A stretch of 5,456 nt of DNA, taken from positions 40,105-45,560 of the forward strand of contig MEPT01000106.1 of NCBI GenBank assembly GCA_001769925.1, read 5' to 3'. The position numbers and the translations under genes are program-made. The stretch is from Bdellovibrionales bacterium RBG_16_40_8 (GTDB taxonomy: Bacteria > Bdellovibrionota > Bdellovibrionia > Bdellovibrionales > UBA1609). This document shows positions 1 through 5,109 of the stretch, in pieces (position 1 is the stretch's first letter; each line of letters starts with the position of its first letter). The notes beneath the pieces were generated by a model, which saw only the letters and a list, made by a program, of their open reading frames with translations, did not search any database and was not told the origin of the DNA.

Positions 1-168
1 GCGCGTCATTTAGATTTTGATGCTGAGCAATCTCTGCGCAATGCTAATAAAAAATTCGAAGAGCGTTTTATTCTTATGCGCAAACTAATTGAAAAAGACC
101 AAAAAATGTTTTCAAATTTATCTACAGCCGAACTTGAACAATACTGGCAGAAAGTAAAAAAACTATGA
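1..168 (+). CDS. mazG: MazG nucleoside triphosphate pyrophosphohydrolase, C-terminal end (partial)
   Basis: Frame 1 is open from the left edge to a TGA at 166-168 and encodes the last 55 residues of a protein. The stretch starting ARHLDFDAEQSLRNANKKFE and continuing into ERF matches the conserved C-terminus of MazG, where an ARHL...AL..AN.KF..RF pattern follows the second catalytic module. The YWQKVKKL ending also fits the W..VK ending of the family. MazG hydrolyses NTPs and dNTPs to the monophosphate and pyrophosphate in the cytoplasm, as a nucleotide-pool cleaning enzyme. The catalytic EExxE residues lie upstream of the window and cannot be checked. The stop overlaps the next start codon as ATGA, which suggests co-transcription and translational coupling. 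Identity rests on the tail alone but the match is specific. Confidence 0.85.
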   Translation, partial: ARHLDFDAEQSLRNANKKFEERFILMRKLIEKDQKMFSNLSTAELEQYWQKVKKL

Positions 169-584
169 AAGGAATTTTGTTTCTATGTGTTGAAAACCAC
201 GCCCGCAGCCAAATGGCAGAAGGGCTTGCGCGCCATTTTTTAGGTCATCAGAACGATATATATTCTGCTGGCTCAAAGCCAGCCAAACGAGTGCATCCTA
301 TGGCAACGGCGGTAATGGCCGAAATTGGTATTGATATTTCAGGGCAATACCCAAAATCAATTGATACTATTGATCTTAGTAAAATTCAGTTAATAGTTAC
401 ATTATGCGCTGATGAAGAGTGCCCGAAAATACCTTCTAAAATTCGCCATGAGCGTTGGGCAATCAGTGACCCATCTTATAACGCCAAAGAACAAACTAAC
501 GAACAAATTCGTAAGTTCAGAAAAATTCGCGATTCTTTACGCCAACTTGTATTAAATCTACGTGCTGCCGACCAAGTTTGGTGA
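165..584 (+). CDS. Arsenate reductase (thioredoxin-type) / low-molecular-weight phosphatase family protein
   Basis: This 139-residue cytoplasmic protein has the LMW-PTPase fold signature. The phosphate-binding loop is C8-VENHA-R14-S15, followed by QMAEG, then SAG at 34-36, and an SDP at 101-103 holding the likely general acid D102. Two further cysteines, C81 and C86 (VTLCADEECP), occupy the place of the redox pair that thioredoxin-coupled ArsC enzymes use after the P-loop cysteine attacks arsenate. This favours an ArsC-like reductase over a plain tyrosine phosphatase. The C-x4-C spacing is two residues shorter than the C82-x6-C89 of plasmid pI258 ArsC, so activity on arsenate is not certain. 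No arsenic transporter or ArsR gene is nearby. The ATG overlaps the mazG stop by 4 nt, with only a weak purine-rich ribosome site. The 3' end overlaps rlmE tail to tail by 27 bp. Confidence 0.8.
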   Translation: MKGILFLCVENHARSQMAEGLARHFLGHQNDIYSAGSKPAKRVHPMATAVMAEIGIDISGQYPKSIDTIDLSKIQLIVTLCADEECPKIPSKIRHERWAISDPSYNAKEQTNEQIRKFRKIRDSLRQLVLNLRAADQVW

Positions 585-1157
585 TTTTTTTCTTAATCCT
601 ACAATAAATATTTCTTTACTTTCTTTGCGAGTACTTTGCGGCTTGAAAAGTTGACACTTATCAAATCTTTTTTTTACCTCTAGCTCAACCTGTTTTGCGC
701 CGCCACCCATAAAAAGTTTCATGACCATGTGCCCGCCAGGTTTTAGAAGTTGATCGCAAAGCTCTAAAACCCTAAAACACAACTCTTCAGATAATGTTTG
801 ATCTCGAATCATTATCCCCGTTGTATTCGGAGCCATATCACTCACTATGCTATCATATGGAGCTTCAGCAAATTCTTCTACTAGCATGTCGAATATGTTT
901 TTCTTCACAAATACGGCGTTAGGCGCGGTAAGTTTGACGGCCTGCAAATCAACTCCGCGAAGTCTACCTGATGCACCAAGAATTTTTAAAATTATCTGAC
1001 TCCATGCCCCTGGAGCGCAACCTAAATCAAGAATTTTATCACTAGGTCTAATAATTCGATATTTTTTTTGGATTTCATCAAGCTTATAGGCCGAACGGGC
1101 TAAAAACCCTTCTTTTTTTGCTTTTTTAAAATAATGATCTTGCGGGCGAAATGACAT
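558..1157 (-). CDS. rlmE: 23S rRNA (uridine-2'-O-)-methyltransferase RlmE (FtsJ/RrmJ)
   Basis: RlmE methylates the 2'-OH of U2552 (E. coli numbering) in the 23S rRNA A-loop late in 50S assembly, using S-adenosylmethionine. The 199-residue product is close to the 209 residues of the E. coli enzyme. Visible features are RSAYKL with catalytic K25, the SAM-binding motif LDLGCAPGAWSQ (43-54), the acidic GVDL strand end (68-71), SDMAPN with D107, VMKLF with K147, and RKESKEIFIVG with E182. These complete the K-D-K-E tetrad. The C-terminus runs about ten residues past the usual end, and this tail overlaps the convergent arsC-like gene. The ATG lies 25 nt downstream of the PilZ stop, with a weak GAG six bases ahead of it. 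It is the last gene of the coiled-coil, PilZ, rlmE operon. Confidence 0.95.
   Translation of the reverse strand: MSFRPQDHYFKKAKKEGFLARSAYKLDEIQKKYRIIRPSDKILDLGCAPGAWSQIILKILGASGRLRGVDLQAVKLTAPNAVFVKKNIFDMLVEEFAEAPYDSIVSDMAPNTTGIMIRDQTLSEELCFRVLELCDQLLKPGGHMVMKLFMGGGAKQVELEVKKRFDKCQLFKPQSTRKESKEIFIVGLRKKSPNLVGST
571..591 (+). terminator. Possible weak terminator at the end of the mazG / arsC-like unit
   Basis: A short inverted repeat, ACCA at 571-574 and TGGT at 579-582 around an AGTT loop, is followed by GA and a run of seven T (585-591). The stem is only 4 bp, so intrinsic termination would be weak. The element spans the arsC-like stop codon and lies partly inside the 3' coding end of rlmE on the other strand. 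No better plus-strand terminator is visible at this convergent junction. Confidence 0.3.
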
Positions 1158-1182
1158 GTATTACTCATATATGCTTTACATA

Positions 1183-1857
1183 TTAGGCTGCAAGCCAGAG
1201 TTCTAAATTCTTCTCATCTTCTGTACTCTGAAGAGGCAATATCGCTATACGAAAGCTCTCGCCAGGCTTTTGATTCTCAATTAAGCAGCATGTAAGTTCA
1301 ATCATTTGCTTATTGCCCGGTTTGGCAATGCGCGCCTTGAAATATCCGCTAACCCATTCAGGCACACTATCTTCAAGGTATATCCCCCCCACTGAAACAT
1401 CACGAGAATATGTTTTAAATTTCTCACCTTGTTCGCTCACGATATAGACACGCAGACGCTTATTAAAACGCTTTTTGCCGCGTGAAATAAATTCACCTTC
1501 AGAAATTGTGAACGATCTAGAATCTTCGCTTGGCGGAAAAAAATGATTATCCATGATTTTTTTAATACTAGGCTCATCTATACATTTGGTAAGTATTTCA
1601 ATATTTTCTGTGCCTTTAGGTTGTGGCGGCGGTGGTGGCGAAACATGCATTACCCTATAAATCATTTCGGTCAGACCTTCAATTTCAGTTACTGGTCGCC
1701 AATCTGGCCAGTCTTCTTGCCACACGTACCAATTCTCAAGCAAAGATGATTCAATATTAGATATATATGCTCTGGCTTCATCAAAGAGCAGGCCCTCAAT
1801 TAGACGATGCGAAATCTTATCATAAAGGCACCAAAGGTGCGGTCGTTTTTCTGAAAT
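1183..1857 (-). CDS. PilZ domain c-di-GMP receptor with N-terminal GYF_2-like domain; likely AUU start
   Basis: This is a cytoplasmic protein of 224 residues if it starts at the ATT at 1855-1857. The PilZ domain, about residues 128-215, carries the c-di-GMP-binding RxxxR (RFNKR, 130-134) and DxSxxG (DVSVGG, 153-158). Residues 7-60 look like a GYF_2/DUF4339-type module, with W9, Y12, G22, W43-YVW46 and DW53RPV. A five-proline linker follows near 74-78. The first conventional start is a TTG at 1741-1743, which would give 186 residues, cut the N-terminal module in half and leave no ribosome site. The frame stays open back to the TGA of the upstream gene with no in-frame ATG, GTG or TTG, but ATT follows a GAGGTGA site at ideal spacing. 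The PilZ call is firm; the start is an inference. c-di-GMP binding would probably alter a protein-protein contact made by the N-terminal module, but the partner is unknown. Confidence 0.85.
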   Translation of the reverse strand: MSEKRPHLWCLYDKISHRLIEGLLFDEARAYISNIESSLLENWYVWQEDWPDWRPVTEIEGLTEMIYRVMHVSPPPPPQPKGTENIEILTKCIDEPSIKKIMDNHFFPPSEDSRSFTISEGEFISRGKKRFNKRLRVYIVSEQGEKFKTYSRDVSVGGIYLEDSVPEWVSGYFKARIAKPGNKQMIELTCCLIENQKPGESFRIAILPLQSTEDEKNLELWLAA

Positions 1858-1860
1858 AAC

Positions 1861-1867
1861 TCACCTC
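1861..1867 (-). promoter_or_regulatory. Strong Shine-Dalgarno sequence that points to an AUU start for the PilZ gene
   Basis: On the minus strand GAGGTGA (1867 to 1861) matches seven consecutive bases complementary to the 3' end of 16S rRNA. Its last three bases are the TGA stop of the coiled-coil gene. The ATT at 1857-1855 follows with six bases between GAGG and the start, which is near-optimal. No ATG, GTG or TTG in any frame is both at a suitable distance and able to read into the PilZ frame. The GTG inside the site opens only a 14-codon frame. Confidence 0.6.
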
Positions 1868-2745
1868 AAAAAACAAGTACGCTCTGCATACGCTCGTTCA
1901 AAACCTAACTGTAGCTCGACCCAATTTTTATTTACAATGCGAAAAAGCTCGTAGCGCACCCCTTTTTTGATACTGCCAACAACGCGCGCAGATTCTTTTG
2001 CTTCACTAGTGACCTTACAATTGCGAAGTGGTGATCTAATTAAGGCCTTATTAGACCCGGTGACATTACTTACTTTGCGATTTAACATATCTCTTTCGTC
2101 TTTTGCACGAGCATTGATATTTGTGCTTTTTTGCGTTTTATTACGCAGCGAGGCCTGATTCTTCTCTGCTGCCGCAATACGCTTTTTCAATGCTACAATT
2201 TCGCGATTTAACGCGCGCGTTTCATCACGCTCTCTGACAATTTGCTTTTCAAGATTATTTCGTTCATTCAAATACCGATTAAGATTTTTCTCTTCTAATT
2301 CTTTTTGCTCTTTGGCTGCTTCTTTAGCCATAGTGACCTCTTGCAGCTCACTTTTTTTAACATTAACCATTTCTTGATACGCAACTATCTTTTTTTCAGC
2401 ATTAGCCTTGAGCTTTTCATACTTCTGTTTTTCTTTTACGGTATTGGATATTTGTGCCTCTAGAATACTGATTTCTTTTTTTGCTTTAGTTTCAGTCCTG
2501 GTGGCTTTATTCAAGGCCTCTATTGACTCAGACTTAGCTTTTTGTAACTTGGCTTTTTCTTCAAGTGCCCGTTTTTTTGATGCCACAGCCTCTGATTGGG
2601 CCGCATCAGATTCAGATAATGCTGTCTCCATATCTGATTCAATGTCATCGATATCATCATCGTCTGCCAGGCAAACTGCTGGCAAACATGCCCCTAAAGA
2701 AAACACTAGCGCAATAACACCGTTTCTCAGTTGATATAATTTCAT
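1861..2745 (-). CDS. Secreted coiled-coil protein with C-terminal SH3b-like domain
   Basis: I do not recognise a named family. With the ATG at 2743-2745 the product has 294 residues. Residues 1-27 form a signal sequence, with a charged start (MKLYQLR), a hydrophobic core and a likely cleavage after CLA27. The LGAC at 17-20 is also a possible lipobox, so a lipoprotein cannot be excluded. An acidic patch, DDDDIDDIESD, follows. About residues 38-225 are Ala/Lys/Glu-rich with heptad-like spacing and no prolines or glycines, a long coiled coil. Residues 241-294 resemble a bacterial SH3 domain (ARVVGSIKKG, then NWVEL), bounded by C243 and C291, which could pair in the periplasm. An upstream TTG at 2833-2835 would add 30 non-signal-like residues and lies in the promoter region. 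The gene heads the PilZ-rlmE operon and is divergent from the amidase. A role in envelope or peptidoglycan work is an inference. Confidence 0.75.
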   Translation of the reverse strand: MKLYQLRNGVIALVFSLGACLPAVCLADDDDIDDIESDMETALSESDAAQSEAVASKKRALEEKAKLQKAKSESIEALNKATRTETKAKKEISILEAQISNTVKEKQKYEKLKANAEKKIVAYQEMVNVKKSELQEVTMAKEAAKEQKELEEKNLNRYLNERNNLEKQIVRERDETRALNREIVALKKRIAAAEKNQASLRNKTQKSTNINARAKDERDMLNRKVSNVTGSNKALIRSPLRNCKVTSEAKESARVVGSIKKGVRYELFRIVNKNWVELQLGFERAYAERTCFLR

Positions 2746-2800
2746 GGCGCTTTCTGCCTCACTGTAAAAAAGTTCTCCATTTGTCTCTTCGGAAGTATTT

Positions 2801-2835
2801 AATATATAATGTATTTTTTTCTGTACTAGACCCAA
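2801..2835 (-). promoter_or_regulatory. Possible sigma-70-type promoter of the coiled-coil, PilZ, rlmE operon
   Basis: Reading the minus strand, TTGGGT (2835-2830) and TACATT (2813-2808) are spaced by 16 bases within an A-rich stretch. An alternative -10, TATATT, lies at 2806-2801. Matches to consensus are modest (3/6 and 4/6). The position, about 60-95 bases ahead of the ATG at 2745, is sensible for the first gene of the operon. Confidence 0.3.
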
Positions 2836-2843
2836 ACTTGAAC

Positions 2844-2872
2844 TTATGGATGCAGCTTATGAATGCTATAAG
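2844..2872 (+). promoter_or_regulatory. Possible extended -10 promoter on the plus strand
   Basis: TGCTATAAG at 2864-2872 fits the extended -10 form TGnTATAAT with one mismatch. The -35 position (TTATGG, 2844-2849, 17-base spacer) is poor, which is usual for extended -10 promoters. Transcription would start near 2879-2881, directly before the inverted repeat at 2881. No coding sequence starts downstream until the amidase at 3033. Confidence 0.4.
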
Positions 2873-2875
2873 CAT
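2863..2875. repeat. Short palindrome over the plus-strand -10 box (possible operator)
   Basis: ATGCT-ATA-AGCAT is a perfect 13-base inverted repeat at 2863-2875. It competes with an overlapping GCTTAT (2855-2860) / ATAAGC (2868-2873) repeat. It covers the predicted -10 element, so a bound dimer would block the promoter. No regulator family can be named from it, and short palindromes do arise by chance in AT-rich DNA. Confidence 0.25.
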
Positions 2876-2880
2876 CAATT

Positions 2881-2912
2881 AGAGGTCTCAAGTCGAATAT
2901 AAGCGGACCTCT
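2881..2912 (+). repeat. Inverted repeat AGAGGTC / GACCTCT (hairpin A)
   Basis: AGAGGTC at 2881-2887 and GACCTCT at 2906-2912 are perfect 7-base complements around an 18-base loop. Placed at the predicted 5' end of the plus-strand transcript, they would form a stable first hairpin. The downstream arm is also the loop of hairpin B (2897-2923), so the two cannot form together. Confidence 0.6.
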
Positions 2913-2923
2913 TCGCTTTATAT
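2897..2923 (+). repeat. Imperfect inverted repeat ATATAAGCG / CGCTTTATAT (hairpin B)
   Basis: ATATAAGCG at 2897-2905 pairs with CGCTTTATAT at 2914-2923 over nine base pairs with one bulged T (2919), closing an eight-base loop GACCTCTT. Seven of the loop bases are the 3' arm of hairpin A. The nested arrangement looks like a two-state RNA fold. Confidence 0.5.
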
Positions 2924-2967
2924 CATCTGGCATAAGTCTTGCTGATAAGTAGAGAGTATCCCCCATG

Positions 2968-3007
2968 GCGGCCTGGCCCCCCCTTACATCCAGGTCGCTT
3001 TTTTTTT
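2968..3007 (+). terminator. Strong Rho-independent terminator with no plus-strand gene upstream
   Basis: GCGGCCTGG (2968-2976) pairs with CCAGGTCGC (2990-2998) as a 9-bp GC-rich stem with one G-U pair. The 13-base loop starts with seven C, and nine T follow (2999-3007). This is textbook intrinsic terminator architecture for plus-strand transcription. The nearest gene to the left runs on the minus strand, so the terminator must serve an unannotated transcript or act as an attenuator ahead of the amidase. Confidence 0.85.
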
Positions 3008-3020
3008 CCCAAAAATTCAT

Positions 3021-3026
3021 TATGCT
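3021..3026 (+). promoter_or_regulatory. Possible -10 box for a leaderless or near-leaderless amidase mRNA
   Basis: TATGCT at 3021-3026 lies six bases before the amidase ATG at 3033. Transcription from it would start at or beside the start codon. The interval between the terminator and the ATG has no good Shine-Dalgarno sequence (only TTAAG close to the ATG), which would fit leaderless translation. The -35 position falls in the T-run and is poor. Confidence 0.2.
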
Positions 3027-3032
3027 TAAGTT

Positions 3033-3809
3033 ATGCGTATCTTATCGTGTCTACTCATTTTTATAATTGCTGTTTCTGCACAGGCTATGAACGTAGTGCT
3101 CGATCCCGGTCACGGAGGAAACGATAGAGGCGCAACACAAGGATTGTTCACTGAAGCCGAGATAACTCTGCAGGTAGCTAACCTGGTGGCAATAGATCTC
3201 AAGCGCGATCCCAGATTCAGTGTCTATTTAACTCGTGAAACTGATCGTTATATGTCATTAGAAGACCGCGCAAGCTTTGCAAATAAAAAAAGTGACTTAT
3301 TTTTAAGCATACATGTTAATTCATCAAGTGACCCTCGGGCCAGCGGTAAAGAGATTTACTTTCAGAACCAGCTTTTGCCTGATGAAGAATCACTTTTTCT
3401 TGCTAGTAGAGAAAATAAAACAATGAAATCTGAGCGCGAGGTTACCAGAGCTGTTAGTTTAAATCTTAAAAGTAAAAAAAATTTAAACCCCGAGGTACGT
3501 GCCATCGTTGAAGACCTTGAACGCAATCATCGCTTCAAACTTAGTGGAATATTTACTGAAAAACTTTTTTTCCATTGGGGCGGCGGCTCACAATACCGAC
3601 GACACTCGATACGCCAGGCCCCATTTTTTGTAGTTAGCAATATTGATAAACCAGCGGCGCTCATTGAAATTGGTTACCTTAGCAATAAGAAAGAGGCCTT
3701 AAATTTAGTAAATCCCCAATACCAGAAAAAAATTGCAAAAGGAATTTACCACGCCATAATAAGTTTTAAAGAATTCATAGACAATCAAGCCGAGAAGAGT
3801 CTAAATTGA
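3033..3809 (+). CDS. Periplasmic N-acetylmuramoyl-L-alanine amidase (Amidase_3 family)
   Basis: This zinc enzyme cleaves the bond between N-acetylmuramic acid and L-alanine in peptidoglycan. The 258-residue product begins with a signal peptide, residues 1-18, with SAQA cleavage before M19. The catalytic domain follows at once: VVLDPGHGG with zinc ligand H27, the likely ligand E41 in the TEAEITL stretch, SIHVNS with ligand H94, and IEIGYLSN with catalytic E212. The 118 residues between H94 and E212 are long for the fold. They include a charged segment at about 115-170 that may be a regulatory insert like the one in E. coli AmiA/B/C; that comparison is inferred. No AMIN, SPOR or LysM targeting domain is present. 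The gene leads a tight operon with rph (4-nt gap) and rdgB, has no clear ribosome site and sits 25 nt after a strong terminator. Confidence 0.93.
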   Translation: MRILSCLLIFIIAVSAQAMNVVLDPGHGGNDRGATQGLFTEAEITLQVANLVAIDLKRDPRFSVYLTRETDRYMSLEDRASFANKKSDLFLSIHVNSSSDPRASGKEIYFQNQLLPDEESLFLASRENKTMKSEREVTRAVSLNLKSKKNLNPEVRAIVEDLERNHRFKLSGIFTEKLFFHWGGGSQYRRHSIRQAPFFVVSNIDKPAALIEIGYLSNKKEALNLVNPQYQKKIAKGIYHAIISFKEFIDNQAEKSLN

Positions 3810-3813
3810 CCTC

Positions 3814-4524
3814 ATGCGAACAGACAAGCGACAACCTAACGAATTGCGTGCGGTTACAATTACTCCAGATGTATTACGCTATGCAGAGGGCAGCGTAGAA
3901 ATTTGTCTAGGGCACACCAAAATTATTTGTTCGGCTTCTGTTGAGCCCAACGTTCCTAAGTGGCTAATGGGTAAAGGGTCAGGGTGGGTCACAGCAGAAT
4001 ATGGTATGTTACCACGTTCTACGCACTCAAGAATCAATCGCGAAAAAGCCGCCTCTGGTGGGCGTACGCAAGAAATTTCGCGTCTGATCGGCAGAAGTTT
4101 ACGTGCAGCCGTTGATCTAAAGGCACTAGGAGAAAAGCAAATCTATATAGATTGCGATGTCATTCAAGCCGATGGCGGAACTCGCACGGCCTCAATCACT
4201 GGTGGGTTTGTCGCTCTAGCTCTTGCTCTAAAATATTTAAATGATCACGGACAAATTTCTACTATTCCGCTAAAAAGCCACGTAGCGGCAGTCAGTGTCG
4301 GTTTAAGCAGAAGCGGTCCAATTCTAGATCTTAACTACGACGAAGATTCATCAATTGAAACCGATATGAATTTTGTTATGACAAATAAAAAAGAATTAGT
4401 AGAAATACAAGGCACTGCCGAAGGGTCGGCGTTTAGTTTCTCGCAGCTTAATGAAATGATTGAACTGGCTCAATATGGCTGTGATAAGCTATTTCAAGAA
4501 CAGACGAAAATTATCAACTGGTGA
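3814..4524 (+). CDS. rph: Ribonuclease PH
   Basis: RNase PH is a phosphate-dependent 3'-to-5' exoribonuclease that trims the 3' ends of tRNA precursors and other RNAs in the cytoplasm, working as a ring of six subunits. The 236-residue product matches the family along its whole length. It has [12 protein letters not shown] at the start, [15 protein letters not shown] (57-71), [18 protein letters not shown] (81-98) with the likely phosphate-contacting R84, [19 protein letters not shown] (112-130) with R124, and LDLNYDEDS...ETDMNFVMT (171-190) with the likely metal-binding D178 and D184. No key residue is missing. The ATG is four bases after the amidase stop, so the two are very probably co-transcribed. 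The ribosome site is weak (AGAAGAG lies rather far upstream), suggesting translational coupling. Confidence 0.97.
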   Translation: MRTDKRQPNELRAVTITPDVLRYAEGSVEICLGHTKIICSASVEPNVPKWLMGKGSGWVTAEYGMLPRSTHSRINREKAASGGRTQEISRLIGRSLRAAVDLKALGEKQIYIDCDVIQADGGTRTASITGGFVALALALKYLNDHGQISTIPLKSHVAAVSVGLSRSGPILDLNYDEDSSIETDMNFVMTNKKELVEIQGTAEGSAFSFSQLNEMIELAQYGCDKLFQEQTKIINW

Positions 4525-4530
4525 TTACGC

Positions 4531-5109
4531 ATGGAACTTTGGCTTGCAACTGGCAATCGCTCTAAACTTATAGAATTTAAAACCCTTCTACCCTCGTTTG
4601 AAATTCACACGCAAAGCGAGCTATCTGTTTTTTCACCTCCTCCTGAAAATGGTAAAACTTTTGAAGAAAATGCCAGAATTAAGGCTCGCTCTCTAAAAGC
4701 AGTTAAGACTGGAGTTTGGGTTATAGGCGAAGATTCAGGACTTGAGGTTGAGGGTTTAGGCAATTTACCAGGAATTCACTCTGCCCGCTACGCCGGGCCA
4801 AAAGCAATTGATCCTGAAAATGTGGCAAAACTTTTGAAAATGCTTGGACTAAAATCAGCTAATAACCGCAAGGCTAAATTTCAGTGTTACATGGTGATCT
4901 ATTCTCCAGACGGTAGAGAATCAGTAATAAACGGCACAGTTGAAGGCTCTATAAGCACAAAGCCTATAGGCACTGACGGGTTTGGCTATGATCCTGTATT
5001 TATACCCGATGGTGAAACTAAAACTTTCGCTGAACTGGGCCTGACGCGAAAAAATCAAATTTCACACCGTGCACAAGCCATTCGCAAATTAATAGAAATA
5101 ATAAACTAA
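4531..5109 (+). CDS. rdgB: XTP/dITP diphosphatase (RdgB/HAM1 family)
   Basis: RdgB hydrolyses deaminated purine nucleotides such as dITP, ITP and XTP to the monophosphate and pyrophosphate, keeping hypoxanthine and xanthine out of DNA and RNA. The 192 residues are close to the 197 of E. coli. Family motifs are in order: LATGNRSKLIEF (5-16), TFEENARIKA (43-52), GEDSGLEVEGLGNLPGIHSA (66-85) with catalytic D68, GTDGFGYDPVFIPD (147-160), TFAELG (165-170) and NQISHRAQA (175-183). The ATG is six bases after the rph stop, and the GGTGA overlapping that stop can serve as ribosome site, coupling the two genes. An rph-rdgB pair is common in bacteria. The stop codon overlaps the end of the opposing gene by four bases. 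Confidence 0.97.
   Translation: MELWLATGNRSKLIEFKTLLPSFEIHTQSELSVFSPPPENGKTFEENARIKARSLKAVKTGVWVIGEDSGLEVEGLGNLPGIHSARYAGPKAIDPENVAKLLKMLGLKSANNRKAKFQCYMVIYSPDGRESVINGTVEGSISTKPIGTDGFGYDPVFIPDGETKTFAELGLTRKNQISHRAQAIRKLIEIIN

Larger units (their letters stand above)
2879..3007 (+). ncRNA. Candidate small RNA or attenuated leader of the amidase operon, about 129 nt
   Basis: No known RNA family is recognised. The unit is defined by a possible extended -10 promoter ending at 2872, two competing hairpins at 2881-2923, an unpaired-looking middle (about 2924-2967) and a strong intrinsic terminator at 2968-3007. No convincing reading frame lies within it. Because the terminator ends 25 nt before the amidase ATG, the transcript could be a free-standing small RNA. 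It could also be a 5' leader whose terminator limits read-through into amidase-rph-rdgB. I looked for c-di-GMP (GEMM), TPP and cobalamin riboswitch signatures, the SRP RNA core and tRNA arms and found none. Both ends are inferred. Confidence 0.4.

Noticed and set aside
1543..1749. Plus-strand open frame antisense to the PilZ gene
   Set aside because: It is the complement of a recognisable PilZ protein, lacks a ribosome site and has no family resemblance.
1861..1863. TGA recoded as selenocysteine or read through by design
   Set aside because: The upstream protein ends naturally after its SH3b-like domain, and the stop overlaps a strong ribosome site for the next gene. No SECIS-like hairpin is evident just downstream.
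1967..2734. Two plus-strand open frames (1967-2158 and 2408-2734) antisense to the coiled-coil gene
   Set aside because: Their Ser/Ala/Phe-rich translations are the expected mirror of Lys/Glu/Ala-rich coiled-coil codons. No independent support.
2746..2835. 30-residue N-terminal extension of the coiled-coil protein from a TTG at 2833-2835
   Set aside because: The extension reads MGLVQKKIHYILN..., which is not signal-like and would bury the clear signal sequence that starts at the ATG at 2745. The TTG also coincides with a likely -35 element.
2881..2923. H-type pseudoknot using AGAGGTC with the loop of hairpin B
   Set aside because: Only one base (2913) would be left to cross the seven-base-pair helix, which is not sterically feasible for the full pairing. 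Alternative hairpins are the better reading.
2840..3007. c-di-GMP riboswitch (GEMM/merRNA-like), tRNA, SRP RNA or other known RNA
   Set aside because: The neighbouring PilZ gene made a c-di-GMP RNA tempting, but no conserved GEMM core, T-loop, SRP GGAA/AGCA core or other familiar signature could be found by eye.
2939..3127. Plus-strand open frame starting at a TTG, across the terminator and into the amidase start
   Set aside because: It runs through a strong terminator hairpin and overlaps the amidase signal peptide in another frame. Its composition is not protein-like.
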